Source: Amaurobius ferox (taxonomy: Eukaryota; Arthropoda; Arachnida; Araneae; Amaurobiidae). Taken from it: 64,000 bases of DNA. A model generated the notes under the pieces. The model was not told the DNA's origin, did no database searches, and worked only from the letters and a program-made list of their open reading frames with translations. A program made the position numbers and the translations under genes. The stretch covers positions 154,945,178-155,009,177 of the forward strand of contig OX578136.1 in the NCBI GenBank assembly GCA_951213105.1, given 5' to 3'. Shown here piece after piece: positions 1 through 11,342 of the stretch (its first letter is position 1; each line of letters begins with the position of its first letter).

Positions 1-20
1 TATTTTAAACATAACAAGAA

Positions 21-26
21 TTTATT
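21..26 (-). promoter_or_regulatory. Polyadenylation signal AATAAA
   Basis: The minus strand reads AATAAA here, followed by a T/G-rich stretch (TTGTTATG). It would serve the possible minus-strand exon at 136-591. Confidence 0.35.
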
Positions 27-135
27 TAAATTTAACAGTTAAACAATTTTACAGACTAAAATATCATGGGCGAATGATCCAAGATGACACATCCTGACAA
101 TGGATGTTAAATAAAATGGCATTAGCTCAAAGTCT

Positions 136-591
136 TTACAGACATGTTGCGGAGACGAGAGGGATCAGGATGAAACCCTCGGGGCATTCAAAATGCGACC
201 GTTTGTCGTGGCTGCTCGCCGAGTGAATCATGACGAACAATAAAGTCCGCCGTATATATATTCCATCAAGTTCATTGGCCCCTGGCTGTGGCGTCTTCTT
301 AGGAACTATGAATTTTGAGCCCAAGCTCCACAAGTGACACATTAATGTTTCTCATGTCCCTATATCGACATGTTTATGTCCCCACACTGCCGTTCTTTGG
401 GCGTTAAGCCCTTGTGCTGACACATTCATGATACAACCTCCGTGCAAAGTCTGGGAGATATTTCGTTGGTGTGGGGTCTTTTCCCCGAACTTATACCGCA
501 CATAGAGTGCGGGGTCATTGGCATGTAGGTCTCTAGGATATTTTTCCCAGCAGAACCTTACAATGTAGTCACTAGACTCGTGAAAATCAGC
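136..591 (-). pseudogene. Possible terminal exon of an unknown gene, broken by an in-frame TGA
   Basis: Read on the minus strand, one frame runs 79 codons from an upstream TAA, meets a TGA (352-354), then continues in the same frame for 71 more codons to a TAA (136-138). The first part begins ADFHESSDYIVRFCWEKYP and the second ends SHFECPEGFILIPLVSATCL, with several Cys and balanced composition. The segment is richer in GC than its surroundings, and an AATAAA lies about 110 bases beyond the stop, as expected for a last exon. A CGA-to-TGA change would explain the break. I do not recognise the family. Weak acceptor candidates occur just upstream (AG near 592). It could be a pseudogene, a gene with stop readthrough, or a chance open stretch in a 3' UTR. 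Confidence 0.35.
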
Positions 592-2859
592 TTAAATTAT
601 TTTGAAGGTTTTTAAAAAGTGCAATACATTTTGAAGAGCAACGAAGCAAAGTGGCTATTTCCTGGGTTATATACAAAGCTTCTTTGATTATACCTTAGAC
701 ATTTTTGCAGCATCCTGTAAAGTTAATTGAAGTTCGGGGACTGCACAATGTACATGAATAGCTTTAGGCTCTAACGTTGAAATGCGGGCTGATAATCTTG
801 AATATGTACCACTCATTGTTTATGCGTCGTAACCTTGTTTATCTTAGCAGTTAACATTTTGTTTTATTGATAACTATAACTAACATTAACTGTAACTTAT
901 AACTAAAAACAGACATTATCTCTTATCTATAAGTAATGAGATGCTTGTGCCTGTTTTAATGAACGTAATAGTTTTATATTTGGCTCGATATTAGACACAG
1001 CTAATTTCTTGACCAAAGATGAATTAGACATATTAGACGAATTTCTTGGCCAAGGACCCCCAAGCACGGAAGATAATCATTTTATTTTGATTGGAAATGG
1101 AGTTTCATTTGTATTCTTAATAAAAATATATAATTCTATTATATTTGGTATGCATATAATCAATAGTACTTTAGAAATGCTGCTCGAGTAGAAATTTCTT
1201 TTACAATAATTATCTTTCACCTAAATTCGCATCAGGTGTTTGATCTTCAGCCCAACCACCGCCAACTGAGTGAAAAGTCCCTTGTAGCTTCCACAGTGTT
1301 ACAGGTTAGGTGTTTGCTGGCTATAGATATGTCAATAATTACTTCGGCGCGAATTTTCGCAATTATTTTGGCGAATTTTAGGGGGATTTCTCAAATTTCG
1401 CGAATATCAAATATACTCGCGCATGTAAGATTTATGTATGTTACATATGGCTTTATTGGAAATTAATCCATTAAAGTACTGGCATCCCACTAAGATAACA
1501 AAGGTAGAAATAAAAAACAGAGAAAACTGACTAAACACAAAACAATAATATTACAAATTAATGAGACACATCATCCATGAGCCTCTACTCATTTAGCAGC
1601 ACACAGGAGACACGAGTGACTTAGGGTTTGTCACGGACGTGAGTAACATTGTCACAGCATTACAGTAAAAACACATTCTATATGAGGACATATTATTACA
1701 TAAATATAAAGAGCAAATTTAAAATAATTATACAATCAAAGTTCCAAAGAGATCAATGGCATCATAAAGGATGTTATAGACATTAAGAAAGTTAAAAATT
1801 AGAAAATGTAAATTATACCGAAATGAAACACACTATACAAATTATAAAAAATTAATAGTGTATTTAAAAGCTCAATTAATTTTGTATAACAAAAATAATT
1901 CACACTAGACACCAAAGCAATTTTATAATTACTTAGTTCATGCTTCCGTAAAATTTTGCGATGTCCTTTAGTAACTTAAGAATTGTTTCTGCTAATTTAA
2001 CTTTCTGTTATCTTTGAATTAACTGATGCTTATCCAAAAATCTCGCTCATGTAAGATTTATTATTATTATTATTATAAGAATTATTATTATTATAAAAAT
2101 TATAGTAGAAGTTAGGTGATAATAATAATAATAATAATACATGTAAAATTCATTATTATTATTATTAGCTAACGTTTATTATAATTTTTGTTTCGCGACA
2201 CGAATTTCCCTATATTTTAGGGTTTATTTAGAAATTTGGTGAATATTAAATATTTTAAGATCTTGGACTCTTTAAAAGACTTAGAATTTTTGTTTTTTCG
2301 CTCATATCAAGCGAGTATAAAAGAACTTCGTATCAGCAAACGTAATCTTTTAGATATATTCCTTTTCCTAGATTCATATGATTATGCCATTTAGGCACCT
2401 TTATGTTTACAAAGCTCTTAATATGTTTAATATTTGAAATAAAAATGCGGGTGGTAGTCAAAGTAATTTCGGGCTAAGGCGGGGTATTATCAGTCTACCC
2501 CGAGCCAATTCTACGAAGTTTCAGAAATGTTATCTCTTTTTAGATCCTAGATTTTACAATCTTCTGCCTCAATCTTTTAAAAACATTGTTACCTTTCTTT
2601 CCTTTTCCAGGGCTATCAAAGACTGGTTATTTACTTATAATTCAGTTGAAATTGAGAATTTTTTTCCGTATAGATAGCTAATTATTTACCTGCTTTAACT
2701 GTCATCATTATCCTTTTTTATTGCCTATGCTTACCTTTTTAAATGTTACGTTGTACTGATTTATTCCAAATTAAATTACATTAATGTTGCAGGACAACAG
2801 ACTGCATTAAAGACGAAAATTTGTGCCTATGCAATATAATGCATCAAAACGCCGTTCAC
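592..2859. other. AT-rich intergenic stretch with ATT runs
   Basis: No gene is seen here. Two ATT/TAA trinucleotide runs near 2058-2170 face each other and could fold. A short GC-rich hairpin (arms CGGGGTA and TACCCCG, with GGCT/AGCC outside) sits at 2472-2506. A phrase close to CTCGC-CATGTAAGATTTA occurs near 1418 and again near 2044, suggesting a diverged duplication. Confidence 0.5.
2543..2677 (+). pseudogene. Possible C-terminal scrap of a LINE reverse transcriptase
   Basis: A short open frame reads FYNLLPQSFKNIV, then SRAIKDWLF, then a stop after FFPYR. The pattern (aromatic-N-LP, a spacer, then a basic/W-L stretch) resembles the last residues of many non-LTR reverse transcriptases, where W-N-LP is followed by FK--LK-WL. 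Nothing else of the element is recognisable nearby. The resemblance is short and could be chance. Confidence 0.3.
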
Positions 2860-3641
2860 TTAAGGGTGAGCGTCAGTAAATTTTCTGCCCTATCCGCGCT
2901 TTGTTAACTTTCGCGGCACACATATATCGCCAAAATCCTGCTCAAACAGTTGCGAAATATTTTCTGAAAGATAAAATGCAATGCTTAAATTATATTAAAA
3001 CTAAATTTAATGCCCCGAAAAACATAGAATATATTTTTTATTTTAATCCAAAATATTTTTGGTGCTGCCATCTGTTGTCGTAATTTAATTCATACCGATT
3101 ATTTTTATTTTTTAATGAACATTTTTCAATATCTATTCCTTCTAATTCAGTGTTAAATACAACAACAGATCATATATAATAATGCTACAATCACGGAAAG
3201 GTAATTTATAATTCTATAAATTTGATAAGGGAACTGAATGTACATCACTGAGGACTGCAGTTTGACTTCATGTTCCTTTGTCTTCAAGTCAAAGTTCAAT
3301 TACGTTTCCGTGATTATGGCATTATATATGATCTGTTGTTGTATTTAATAGCGTATTAGAAGGAATAGACATTTAAACATGTTCATTAAAAAATAAAAAT
3401 AGTCGGTATGAATTAAATTACGACAACAGATGGCAGCACCAAAAATATTTTAAATTGAAATAAAACATATATTCTATGTTTTATTGGGTATTAAATTTAG
3501 TTTTAATATAATCTAAGCATAGCATTTTATCTATAAGAAAGTATTTCGCAATTGTTTGAGCAGAATTTCGGCGAAATACGTGTGCCGCGAAAGTTAACAA
3601 AGCGCGGATAGGGCAGAAAATTTACTGACGCTCACCCTTAA
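2860..3641. mobile_element. Foldback element with about 345-bp inverted arms and TTAA ends
   Basis: The left arm (2860-3208) and right arm (3298-3641) are reverse complements of each other with scattered mismatches, around an 89-bp spacer that itself contains a small hairpin. Both outer ends read TTAAGGGTGAGCGTCAG inward. The TTAA at each end may be a target duplication, as in piggyBac-type insertion, or part of the repeat. No open frame for a transposase exists, so it is non-autonomous. The arms each carry GATGGCAGCACC, which recurs elsewhere in the first 10 kb. Confidence 0.8.
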
Positions 3642-3802
3642 ATGAAAAACTTTATCTCATGTAACGGCGTTAATAACATTGCCAGAGTTTGAACGGTTTA
3701 TAAATGAAAATATAAATTTAAAAAAAATTGTAATATAATAATTATTGATTTGCGTAGCAGTTACTGCATCGTAGCTAGTAGACTTTTTTGTAGATATGTT
3801 AG

Positions 3803-4089
3803 TTGTTGTTGAGACCCAGACCGTCCGACCTACCAGAAAGGTGCAAGGTAACTGTTTGGACAGCCGGGAAGAGCCACCGAATTTAGACTGGAACCCAGTG
3901 GGAGAGGCATCCACAGGGACCGTACCCTCCTTCCCCTACCACCAACTTCTCGGAAGGACTTACTGATCCATATGTTTAACGTGATCGTACTCCGCGTGAA
4001 CAAGGCAGCAGTTTTAGCAGCGGAGGGAATCGAACCCGGGCCTACCGACTGCAATTTCCGCACGCTAACCACTGGGCTACCGCACCCCT
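3803..4089 (-). mobile_element. tRNA-derived SINE, full length
   Basis: On the minus strand the element begins with a tRNA-like head carrying an A box (TAGCCCAGTGGTTAGCG) and a B box (GGTTCGATTCC), the split promoter of RNA polymerase III. A body of about 200 bp follows, ending in a GGTCTCAACAACAA tail. The 13-bp GTAGATATGTTAG flanks it on both sides (3790-3802, 4090-4102). It has no protein; such elements move using the reverse transcriptase of a LINE. Confidence 0.88.
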
Positions 4090-4102
4090 GTAGATATGTT
4101 AG

Positions 4103-4160
4103 TTGTTGTTGTTGAGACCCAGACCGTCCGACCTACCAGAAAGGTGTAAGGTAACTGGGT
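4103..4160 (-). mobile_element. 5'-truncated SINE at the same target
   Basis: Only the 3' 58 bp of the SINE is present. It follows directly after the second GTAGATATGTTAG and ends at a third copy of that 13-mer (4161-4173). Confidence 0.82.
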
Positions 4161-4394
4161 GTAGATATGTTAGTGTAAATCTTCGGTCGCGAAATTTGGC
4201 AATACACCCTGCGGCCGTTGCATGAAATTTGTCTTTTTTTATGGAGATAAAATTACTGCCTTAACTATAGTATCTGAAACAAAGTTGTGACCACTTACCG
4301 AATTATTTGTCAACTGCGCGTTCGATGTAGATTACATGTATTGCACATCCCCCCCCCCTCTTGGAGGTAGAGATCCTGAAGATAATATATATAT

Positions 4395-4956
4395 ATATAT
4401 AGGAACTTTACTTGGAGCATTGCGTTATCGTCTCATAGCACATCGGTTGCGGAAACCAGACGGAGAAAACACCCGTACAGGTAACCTTCACAATGACGTG
4501 AATCGAAGGTTGACGGATGCTGAAGTTCAGAAAAGGGGTGTAAGATTTGGTGATTTATCGCCAATTTGGCATCATTTGGCGACTTTTAGAAGATTCGAGA
4601 AACTCCTCGAAATAACCGGTATTCTACGAGATAGGAGAGATTTCCAGAAGTTTCTACGGAGAGTCTGTAACAGGAGTCATCACTCAGTTGGAGATCAGTC
4701 GGCGTGACACGAGTTACATTGAACTGGGACTTTCGTCACTGTTTTGAGAATAGTAGTTGCTGTTATGTGAAATTAAATACGTCAATATTTTGAGAATAGT
4801 ATCGATTGGTTTATTATAGATTAGTGGAGCATTTAAGTGCTGTTTTACTGCGTATTGTTCCTGTTTATGCTATGTGTATAAACGTGTTAGTTATCCAGAC
4901 ATTTTTAATCTTGTATCCTGTGAGCACGCCATGGTTCCAGAGGATACGTTGTAGCA
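4395..4956 (+). mobile_element. LTR retrotransposon remnant: end of an internal region, polypurine tract and 3' LTR
   Basis: A purine run AGAAAAGGGG directly precedes TGTAAG at 4539, the expected junction of polypurine tract and 3' LTR. The LTR-like part runs about 418 bp to GTTGTAGCA. Its second half is matched by 23470-23840, including TTGAGAATAGTA, GTGGAGCATTTAA and TTGTTCCTGTTTA. Upstream, a frame reading RYRLIAHRLRKPDGENTRTG may be the end of a polyprotein, but I cannot assign it. The open frame 4336-4707 runs across the junction and is not a gene. Confidence 0.6.
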
Positions 4957-5301
4957 AAGCGAAGCTTTTTTGCGTTTTAACCTAGTTTGACCGCATCGGA
5001 GCTGTTTGTTCTCGGTCTACATTAACTGGAATAATCAAAACTCTGTGTTTCAATTTTGTGTATCGATGGTGACTGACAAAATCGGCCGTGCCACGCAACA
5101 CCGTTGGATGTGATGTATTTTAGAGTTTGAAATCAGGCTATTTGGGAAGAAACCCAGGCACTAGTTAGCTCTAAAAAGAGAAAAGTATTCCAAGTATGCT
5201 GATTGCTGTATAGAGAGCTTGATGTCAAGTTTTAGAACGTGTCCTTTCACTGGCATTTGTTACTACAAGTCCAGAATTTCAATCAGGTACAGTTCGAACA
5301 C

Positions 5302-5343
5302 GATTATATATATATATATATATATATGTATATTTTAAACTTC

Positions 5344-5382
<39 letters not shown>
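5302..5382. repeat. AT dinucleotide microsatellite
   Basis: Two AT runs separated by about 20 bp lie directly against the left end of the foldback element that follows. A further AT run lies at about 5973-6022. Confidence 0.9.
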
Positions 5383-5384
<2 letters not shown>

Positions 5385-5894
5385 ATTTAAAATGAAAAAA
5401 GAAAATATATAGGTGGAATGATTGTGTTTACAGGGTTGCAGCAAGGTCAAGGGGGATTGCGACCCCTATTTCATGGTTAGAAGCTAGCTTTGACTTCATG
5501 AAAACGCTCCCAGAGACTCTGCACGCTCGAAACAACAATCGATCATGCCCGTGGGGAAAAAATGACCGAATCCCAGACAACATAAAAATGATCAAAATAA
5601 CAAAAATTGGAAATTTTACTAACCAGCAAGACGAATCATGGAAGAGTTGCATAAAGCGTATAAACTTCGAATAGGAAATTTGATCATTTTTATGTTGTCT
5701 GGGATTCGGCCATTTTTTCCCCACGGGCATGATCGATTGTTGTTTCGAGCGTACAGAGTCTCCGGGAGCGTTTTCATGAAGTCAAAGCTAGCTTCTAACC
5801 AGGAAATCGGGGTCGCAATCCCCCTTGACCTTTCTGCAACCCTGTAAACACAATCATTCCACCTATATATTTTATTTTTTCATTTTAAATCTTA
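5381..5894. mobile_element. Foldback element with about 216-bp inverted arms
   Basis: The left arm (5381-5597) and right arm (5679-5894) are highly similar in reverse orientation, around an 81-bp spacer. The outer ends read TAAGATTTAAAATG inward and abut AT-repeat sequence, so a TA target is possible. The mirrored open frames at 5428-5730 and 5638-5847 are the same arm read twice and do not encode a protein. High arm identity suggests recent origin or ongoing gene conversion. Confidence 0.85.
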
Positions 5895-5899
5895 TATTT

Positions 5900-5969
5900 C
5901 AAGACTCTGATAGTGCGGCAATTTGCGCCTTTCTCTTTCTTAAATTTCATACATTTTGGGATTGTATTT

Positions 5970-6023
<54 letters not shown>

Positions 6024-7590
6024 CTATCAGTGCACGGCCATTCTGCCATTCTGGAATGAGGAGCTCTAATAAGAGCGAAGCTGATCCACCGGTGTTGGTT
6101 GCGGGACTACGAGCGTGATTTCCAGCAAATCCAATATCTTCAGAAATGATAGCATAGCATCGGGAAAAGTTCTATGCATATTATATTATGTTCTATTTGT
6201 GCGTATAGAGCATGGGCACGAACGCAAATAAACAGCCCGCGTAATAGAATGCGCAAAAACGTAAGAGCAAAAGGGCATTATTTTTACCATAGCGGGTAAA
6301 CTGACGATGAAAATGATAAACTGACGATGAGAATGATACACTGACGATGATGACAAATAAAAATTGAAACTAGACTCATTAAATATTGAAATTCATCTTT
6401 ATGCTAAAAAAAAATAAGTTATTTAGAATACTTGAGTAACAATATTATGTATATTTAAAATTCAAATTTGCTAAAGAGCTTTTTAAGTGACTTTCGTGCA
6501 CTACTACTCATTTTTACTGCGGTCACTAGCTAGTGTTCTGAAGATGTATAGATTTACTAGCAAATTCTACAGTGGATATGTGGGCAAGAAGGGAAAGGTA
6601 CATAACGAATTAAAAAAAATATATATATATCTCGTGCATATATTTTATTGAAAGTGAATAATTTATTTTCTCGCAAATTAAAAATATCCATCAAAGAAGA
6701 TAAATTTAGACAGATCCTATACTAAAGTTAGAGGCTAAACGATTATAAATTTTTAAAATAGCTATTTTTATCACAGAAGTAATGGAAATTTCTATACTGC
6801 TAACCATACGAATATTTTGTTTTCGAAATGTAAGGGTAAGTTTCTTCATGTGATGTCACGTGCCTATTCTCTATTACAGTAGTAACACCACTCTATATTA
6901 CGGCTACGACCAATTGAAGTAGTGATGCCATCTGTTATTGGTAAAGAGAAGTATAAGTTAAATGTTTGAGTTTTTATCTAATGAAATTTAGCGTTAAAGC
7001 GTATTAAATATTTCCAAATATCCGGTATATAATATATTTCACCGCTTTTAAAAGGGTATCTGTATGAGACTGTTGCAGGTCCTCGACAAAGGCTGTCGTA
7101 GATAGCTAGTCACTGCATATAAGAATATCGAGAAACAAAACTCTGATCTCTTACTATCGAAATTAATGACCCATTTAAATTCTTAAAGAAAATTGTAAAC
7201 TTCGCAATCTACACAATTGATCTAAAAGTTCAGTGAAACTTTTCTAATCAGACTTTTCACAACTGGCATTTTTTTATCCCATAAGTTTCAGTTAGAAAGT
7301 AAGTTTCAATATATTCTTATTTTCTGGTTACATTTATTTGATACTAAAAATAGTTTTTGATTTTTTGAATGATCAAACAATGAAAATTTATTGAAAATTT
7401 TAATGTAAAATACTGCAATAGATTCGTTCGAGTAAAATAAAATTCATTCTTTTTTATATATGTTTAAATATATCAGTTTAAAGTAGCCTTACTCATCCTT
7501 AGAATGAGAGTAAAGTTTTAAAGGTTTTTTTTACACGATTTACATTTTTTTTACACGGGAGAAAATGAACGAAAAATTATTAAACTTCAT
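5900..7590. other. AT-rich intergenic stretch
   Basis: The AT microsatellite near 5973-6022 and a short tandem (AACTGACGATGA-type units, about 6297-6350) are the only structures seen. No gene is recognised. Confidence 0.5.
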
Positions 7591-9480
7591 CAATAGATGG
7601 CAGCACCACAATTTTGTTGTCTGTGTTAATAAGTAAAGTGTCTAAGTATGTAAATGTGTTGGGTTATACTTTTGGATATTTAACAATTTTAGGTATTTTG
7701 TTTTTAGTTTAAATGTGTTCAGGGGTCTTATTTACATAGCCATTCTCTTTTAGTTATCCATTTTCCAATTGTTTAGGTTTTGATATTCTTCTGTTCAAAT
7801 ATATTGTATTCCATAGGTTTTGTGTTAAAAACGGCAAAAGTTCGTTCTTTTTAGGTTTTAGCAATTTAAATTTATTTAAATTTGCTAATTTGCAATTCCA
7901 TTTATTGCCCTTTTTATTCCCTTTAATTTGATTCCAAATTTATTACCCTCGGTTAAAAATTGGTTAATTCATCGCAATTTTTACAGTTTTATTCTATTTT
8001 CAGCTTTTTAAATATTTCAGAATCGTCCATATTTAAATTATTGCCGAATTCGTATATTTCCAAATCGTTTCACTTCATTTCTTTTTAATTTTCGTCTGCT
8101 CTGAAATTCCATTTCTCTTCTTTAAAATTTCGAGTTTTTAATTGGTTGACCGTAATATTAAAATCGTCTGTCATTAATTATTTTATCGTTCATCGATAAT
8201 TTTGTTTACAATCTGTGGCAGCGATGTTTCGCAGTATATAAGCAAATCGCGCACTTTTTCGATCTCTTTTCTCTTTTTCACTTTTCTTCTGCTTATGGAT
8301 TAGAACAAGGGGATGTAAGCTATTAAGCTGTCCTGTGCCGTTAGGCACACATTCTGTGGAATGTCTTTTTTCGCGACTTTTAAGTTTGTTCGTGTTTAAT
8401 TTACGATGTCCAGCCCACGATTCTTGTTTCCTGCTATGACTTAAGTGACGTACTCTTAACGCTGCATATAAAATAAAATGTTTATCCCGGCTAATTAAAC
8501 GTCTGATCTGTTATGAAGTTGTAGCGTCTTCAATCTGTTTTTCCCGCCGTGGAGGCGAGGTTTATTCTAAACAGTTGGGAGCATCCGAAATTATTGTGTC
8601 TACAAGCTCTCGCCTGCCATGTGGATTTGAGAAGTGCTCTGACGCCAATTAGGCGGTTGTTTATCGTTGTCAGTGTGCATTCTTTAAATGACGTATTGAG
8701 TCGGCATTTCCATATGATATTACTGGACTATATGCTCGGCGTTTAGTACTGATGAGTAAAGAAGTGTCCATTGTTTCCGATGAAGAAATCGTTGATTGAG
8801 GTTTGGTGCTGATCGAATTTTCGACGTTGAGGAGCTTGCTGTCGTGTGAACGGTCCTTCTTTTGGACAGGAATGGATGCTTTTCCTCGTGATTAAGCGAT
8901 TGGGCTTTTGCCTTTCCATCTTCGTCTCATCTGTTGGGATCTGATGCATCCAGCATGTTCCATGACGGCTCTACATCCGGGTGATATCTTTTAAATGCTG
9001 ATTTTTATTTGCTTCTGTCGGTTTAGACTATTTATTTTAAAGTTTAATTGTGTTAGTAGAATAAGACCCCTTTAGACTTATACTTTAGGTCATCTGAACC
9101 TGTGGTTAAGTTTAACTTTTGTTCTAAATTTCCCTTTTGGCTAACTTATGTTCTTTTTTTTCACAAATTCTAGTTTAGGCAAATAATTGTATAAGTTTAA
9201 TATTGTTAACTTTAAAATTTAATATTCTAACGTTTTTTTCCTACCACTATACGACCGGCCATTCTATTTATTTATTTAAGTTGTTTATTGGATTTGTTAG
9301 TTAATGAGATGTAAAATATTTTGGAAATTATTTTAAAAGTGAAGTTTAAAATTTTAATAAACGTTAGATTTTTGAAAACCTAAAATCTGTGTTCTCTCTC
9401 TTTTATTTTAATGTTTTTATTTTTAGGAAAGTTCCATTTAATTACATGTAGAGTACATATTTGTACACGTAGGGAGAAAC
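7590..9480. other. T-rich unclassified block, possibly an old retroelement
   Basis: The plus strand is unusually T-rich for nearly 2 kb. A TATA-like GTATATAAGC at about 8236 is followed by a pyrimidine-rich stretch, as in an LTR promoter, and a stem TGTGCC/GGCACA with loop GTTA lies near 8327-8342. Between about 8520 and 8960 the sequence is closer to average GC, but no frame stays open for a meaningful length. I cannot find paired ends, so this is a description rather than a classification. Confidence 0.25.
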
Positions 9481-9985
9481 TGGTCAATAGGTCCACTTTC
9501 TGTTTAATTAAGACTTTCAGTTTACTTTCAGAAATATTTTCAGTATATTGCTAGAATGTTTTCAGGTTTGAGGAATTTTAGAAGTATTTCCAGACATATT
9601 TCAGTGTTTTCAGATGACTTTTAGGTTTTAAGAACCTTGAGTAAGAGCTTTAAGAACTTTCAGGAACTTAGAATATTTGGAATCATTTAGAATGTTTTAA
9701 TATTTCATAATGCAACTTTCCCCCCCCCAACAAATGGATACCAAGGGTCTAAGCCTTTCTAATAATAGAGACTCCTGAAAACAGGAAAGAATGTATCCTA
9801 TTGTATACGAGTCCCTACTAAAATAGAACCTTTTAATAGATCCCATAGAACCATCTAATAGAATAAGTAATGAAATAAAATTGGGAACTAGTAGTTTTAG
9901 TGCCATTTCTACGGAATAGATGGCAGCACCATTCAATATATAAACATAAAATCCCTTGTATTGTAGTAAAATAATCATTTATCAG

Positions 9986-10376
9986 CAGGGCCTGATTAAG
10001 CTTTCCTGGGGCCCAAGCAAGCATTCGGAACCCCTCTACTCATAATAGAGATAACCCAACTGAAATAAAACATGAACATCGGGAATTATCAAAATATTTC
10101 ATTTTACATTGACAATCTGTTTTAAGTAGTAACTATTTTAATTAGTATTTTAACAATTAATTTTAATTATTACTTGTTAAATACTGTTAAAATTGTATAC
10201 AATTGTTTCATCTTCCATACTTATAAACAGAAGTTACGAGTCAAAGTGCAACATTATTTACGAAAATAAATAAATTGATGTGTAGTTTGTTCTTTTTTTT
10301 TTACATAAGCTGGCTTCAGGGGGAGCCCTTTGTAATGGTGGTCATGTCCCGTCAGCCCCTGCCTTAACTGATCCTG
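9986..10376. mobile_element. Non-autonomous hAT-like element
   Basis: The left end reads CAGGGCCTGATTAAG. The right end, read inward, is CAGGATCAGTTAAGGC, giving related imperfect terminal repeats. The flanking 8-mers TTTATCAG and TTTATTGG match at 6 of 8 positions, fitting the 8-bp target duplication of hAT transposons. No transposase frame is present. Confidence 0.5.
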
Positions 10377-11342
10377 TTTATTGGCATAACTCTCCAAAGA
10401 ATTGAACCAATGAACTAACATTTCTTATGACTTATACGACGAATTGGACTGCATCTACATCGACGGTTATTTTAATTATCATTTACGAGAGACAGAACAG
10501 AGCGCTATAACTCTATACAACAATTGCAATTCTGGGTACAATTGCAATTTTCCAACAGTTCCGGGGGGGGGGGGGGAGTATCCTCATTTTATAGTAAGTT
10601 GTGTAAGTTCTGAAATAAGGAGCTCACTTATTTCGTCAGGAACCGTTCTGAAAAAGTTTAAAGGAAATATTTTTGCTTTCAAGTCAGTGGCAGATCAGGA
10701 ACTCTGGGAACCGATGAATTTTATTCAGGCCCCTACGACGTACATCACAGGGCCCAACTAAAATAACTTTATTGTTTTTTTCTATTGTAAATTATAGGAT
10801 GATTGTGCAATAATGCCATCATAAGCAGAACGTTTTTTATACAAAAATTGCTACATTTTAGCCCCCTGTTTGGATGATTTCATTATTTAATTTACTTCGG
10901 ATTAACTTCGTATTAAATTTTTCTGTTGCACCACAATCAAATTTTGTGGCAGCTCGGAACAAGGGCGCGTGATCCAGGTATGGGGGACTGGGGCAATCAT
11001 CCCCCTTGTTAAAAATGTGTGTGATTTCAAGTGATTCTAAACACTTTAAATGTTTAATACAACAACAAAAAATATGTGAAAATGAAGTGACATTTTATTT
11101 ATCGGTTTAGATTCTTGTATTTTTATGATTAAGCAAGAATTTTCAATGAGTTTGATAGATGTTCACTAAATGCACTAAGTGGAAAAGAAAGGTTGGTCAA
11201 AGTGAATCTCTCCTCTCCCGTCATTTCTGCTTGGAAGTTCTTGGCTCCAAAAAAATTCTGCATGTTATATAGTTTACATGGATAACGCTGCCGAAAAAAC
11301 TTCAACTCTAAAGGCAGTTTTGAGCTTTGTCCAAACTGTCCT
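10377..11342. other. AT-rich intergenic stretch with a poly-G run
   Basis: A run of about 14 G lies at 10562-10575. Part of a further repeat end (CACAGGGCCCAACTAAAATAA) lies near 10746-10767. The open frame at 10444-10761 crosses the poly-G run and shows no protein-like motif. Confidence 0.4.

Noticed and set aside
136..591. Selenoprotein at the in-frame TGA
   Set aside because: No SECIS element could be judged by eye and no selenoprotein family is recognised; a nonsense change is simpler.
4336..4707. 123-codon frame as a host gene
   Set aside because: It runs through a polypurine tract into an LTR that has a second copy at 23470-23840.
5428..5847. Two similar proteins on opposite strands
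   Set aside because: They are the two arms of one foldback element read in opposite directions.
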